A stretch of 64,000 nucleotides of DNA from Ziziphus jujuba. Its lineage: Eukaryota; Streptophyta; Magnoliopsida; Rosales; Rhamnaceae. Each line of letters starts with the position of its first letter. Position 1 is the stretch's first letter. The notes under the pieces are model-generated. The model made no database searches. It saw only the letters and a program-made list of their open reading frames with translations, and was not told the origin of the DNA. The DNA is taken from assembly GCF_031755915.1 (NCBI RefSeq), contig NC_083386.1, positions 11,904,001 to 11,968,000 on the forward strand, written 5' to 3'. Made by a program: the position numbers and the translations under genes. This document shows positions 62,731 to 64,000 of the stretch, piece by piece.

Positions 62731-62756
62731 ATGAAAATGCGAATGGGGGATCTCAA

Positions 62757-62768
62757 TATTTATATATA
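62757..62768 (-). promoter_or_regulatory. Actin TATA box
   Basis: TATATATAAATA on the minus strand about 30-40 bp before the inferred leader exon. Position and sequence fit a strong plant TATA box. Confidence 0.7.
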
Positions 62769-64000
62769 CTAAAGATTGAGATTGGTCATGAGATCTGGGT
62801 CGTTGGATTTTGTACACTCTGGAATTCGAATTTTTCTTCAACTTTCCTTTTTTTCTTTTTTCTTTTGGTGTTTTTTGGGGCAATTGAAAGCGAAGAGAGT
62901 CAGAAGAAGTTAGAAAAACGCGCGCATGGGCCGCTCTTCGCTAGGCTGGGCTTGGCCTTTGGCGGGGTTCTTTCCAATCATTTTTCTTTATTTTCCCTTT
63001 TTTATTATTATTATTATTTTATTATTTTTTTAATCATTATTTCGCATTATTATTTTTTCTTCTTGGCTGGCATCACTCTAGCAACCCCAAATTAAAGCTA
63101 TATAATTTCCTTCTTATAATTTAAATTTTATTTTTTTGGGGGGTCAAATTTCATTATTATGGCACATCTATAAAACCGATGTTTGAAGCATACTATATCC
63201 AAGAAATAAGAATTAATGTATTTCATGAAGGTAGGTGGATTCATGATGGCAATCCATAATTTTCTTTTTCTGCACCGAACACCGGTCGATAAGGATTTGA
63301 TTTATAATTTTATTCAAATTATACAATTGGAATCCTTCCATTTCTAATATCAAGCAAAAAAATATCAACTTATATAATTCAAATGACAATTATCATTAAT
63401 GTTTAATTCAAGATTCCGACTTCTATAAGGTGTAGAGGGGAGAACCAAAAATAAAATAAAATAAAATAAAATAATAAAAAATCTCTCCTAATTTAACATA
63501 TATCCAACCATATAGTATGCTTGAGCTTGAATGATACTTCTTGAAGGGTATTTTGTTTATATATTAATTTAATTTTATGGGGAAGGGTGGATTGTAAAAA
63601 TTAACTTTTGTACCAAGGTTGGTGAAACTTAATTTTGTAATGTGAATCCATATGGTCCAAACATCATAATATATACCATACGCTTCAGTTGCAGAGAGGA
63701 CCAAGACAAAAAAGTACCCAATCTGTCATTGTCTCTTTATTATAGTGGTTAATAGGACAACAAGGCAATGGATCAATCTTGCAAGTGCCATGTGTCCCCA
63801 AACCAAAATAACTCATTTATTCTTTTGAATACCAAGAGTGTTTTATTCCCAAATGCTTCTGCGTCAGAATTTTTGTGGTGTTTTGTGCGCAACAACCAAA
63901 ACGATCTTCAGATTTTCGAAATTCAAATTCTCTGTCTTTCAGCTAACAGACCTCTGAATAAGTTACTAAATTCATGTGCTAAAACAACATTGAGCCTTTT
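62769..64000. other. Actin upstream region and right-end intergenic DNA
   Basis: 62769-62960 is the GC-richer actin upstream region (AAAACGCGCGCATGGGCCGCTC, with GGGCC motifs near 62928-62955 of the type found in plant housekeeping promoters). 63000-64000 is AT-rich with (TAAAA)n at about 63450-63475. No gene is recognised. The last 150 bases are less AT-rich and could be the leader of a gene beyond the window. Confidence 0.45.

Noticed and set aside
1..64000. CRISPR arrays, operons, ribosome binding sites, phage or organelle insertions
   Set aside because: The repeats seen are microsatellites, transposons and segmental duplicates of a plant nuclear genome. No spaced identical repeats or organellar genes were found.

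Overview
This is a gene-poor, AT-rich stretch of a eudicot nuclear genome. The evidence is spliced genes with GT/AG introns, plant family-1 UDP-glycosyltransferases (UGTs) carrying the 44-residue PSPG box, a plant actin with its intron positions and leader intron, and many plant-type transposon footprints. The species cannot be named from the sequence. It is not Arabidopsis-like, because the UGTs resemble the UGT93 / zeatin O-glucosyltransferase group (group O), which Arabidopsis lacks.

Region 1 (1-3.9 kb) is a mosaic. It has three phase-compatible exons of an unrecognised gene on the minus strand (one exon present twice), one isolated plus-strand exon of a TBC/RabGAP domain, and a 564-bp hAT-type MITE with a perfect 8-bp target duplication.

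Region 2 (about 4-43 kb) is a tandem UGT array, all on the minus strand and intronless. Seven units can be recognised: intact genes at 5850-7265, 13629-15041, 20544-21959 and 36036-37451; a copy at 28242-29718 broken only by one extra base in a homopolymer; a decayed pseudogene at 11987-13332; and a unit near 9.25 kb from which the coding region is gone. The copies share 3' flanks and, in subsets, 5' flanks. A large segmental duplication (about 17.5-26.9 kb versus about 30.6-43.3 kb) underlies the last part. The right-hand copy is longer mainly because of a 2.6-kb LTR-type insertion, an 829-bp solo LTR with a 5-bp TSD, a SINE-like insertion and a 648-bp tandem duplication. All intact UGTs keep the catalytic His/Asp pair and the PSPG box. 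They should transfer a sugar, probably glucose, from UDP-sugar to a small acceptor; cytokinin is the family precedent, but the acceptor cannot be read from the sequence.

Region 3 (46.6-62.8 kb) is ordinary housekeeping territory: an intronless plant protein I do not recognise (46696-47466), a tRNA-Lys(CTT) gene with a decayed tandem copy and a hAT-like MITE between them, a ten-exon ALG5-type dolichyl-phosphate beta-glucosyltransferase (51091-55616), a four-exon ENTH-domain protein (57419-58713), and a four-exon actin with leader intron and TATA box (59905-62768, minus strand). The right end (62.8-64 kb) holds no recognisable gene.

No wholly new system is evident. The most informative material is the recent evolutionary record of the UGT array, the one-base-broken UGT, the exon mosaic at the left end, and the tRNA-Lys duplication.
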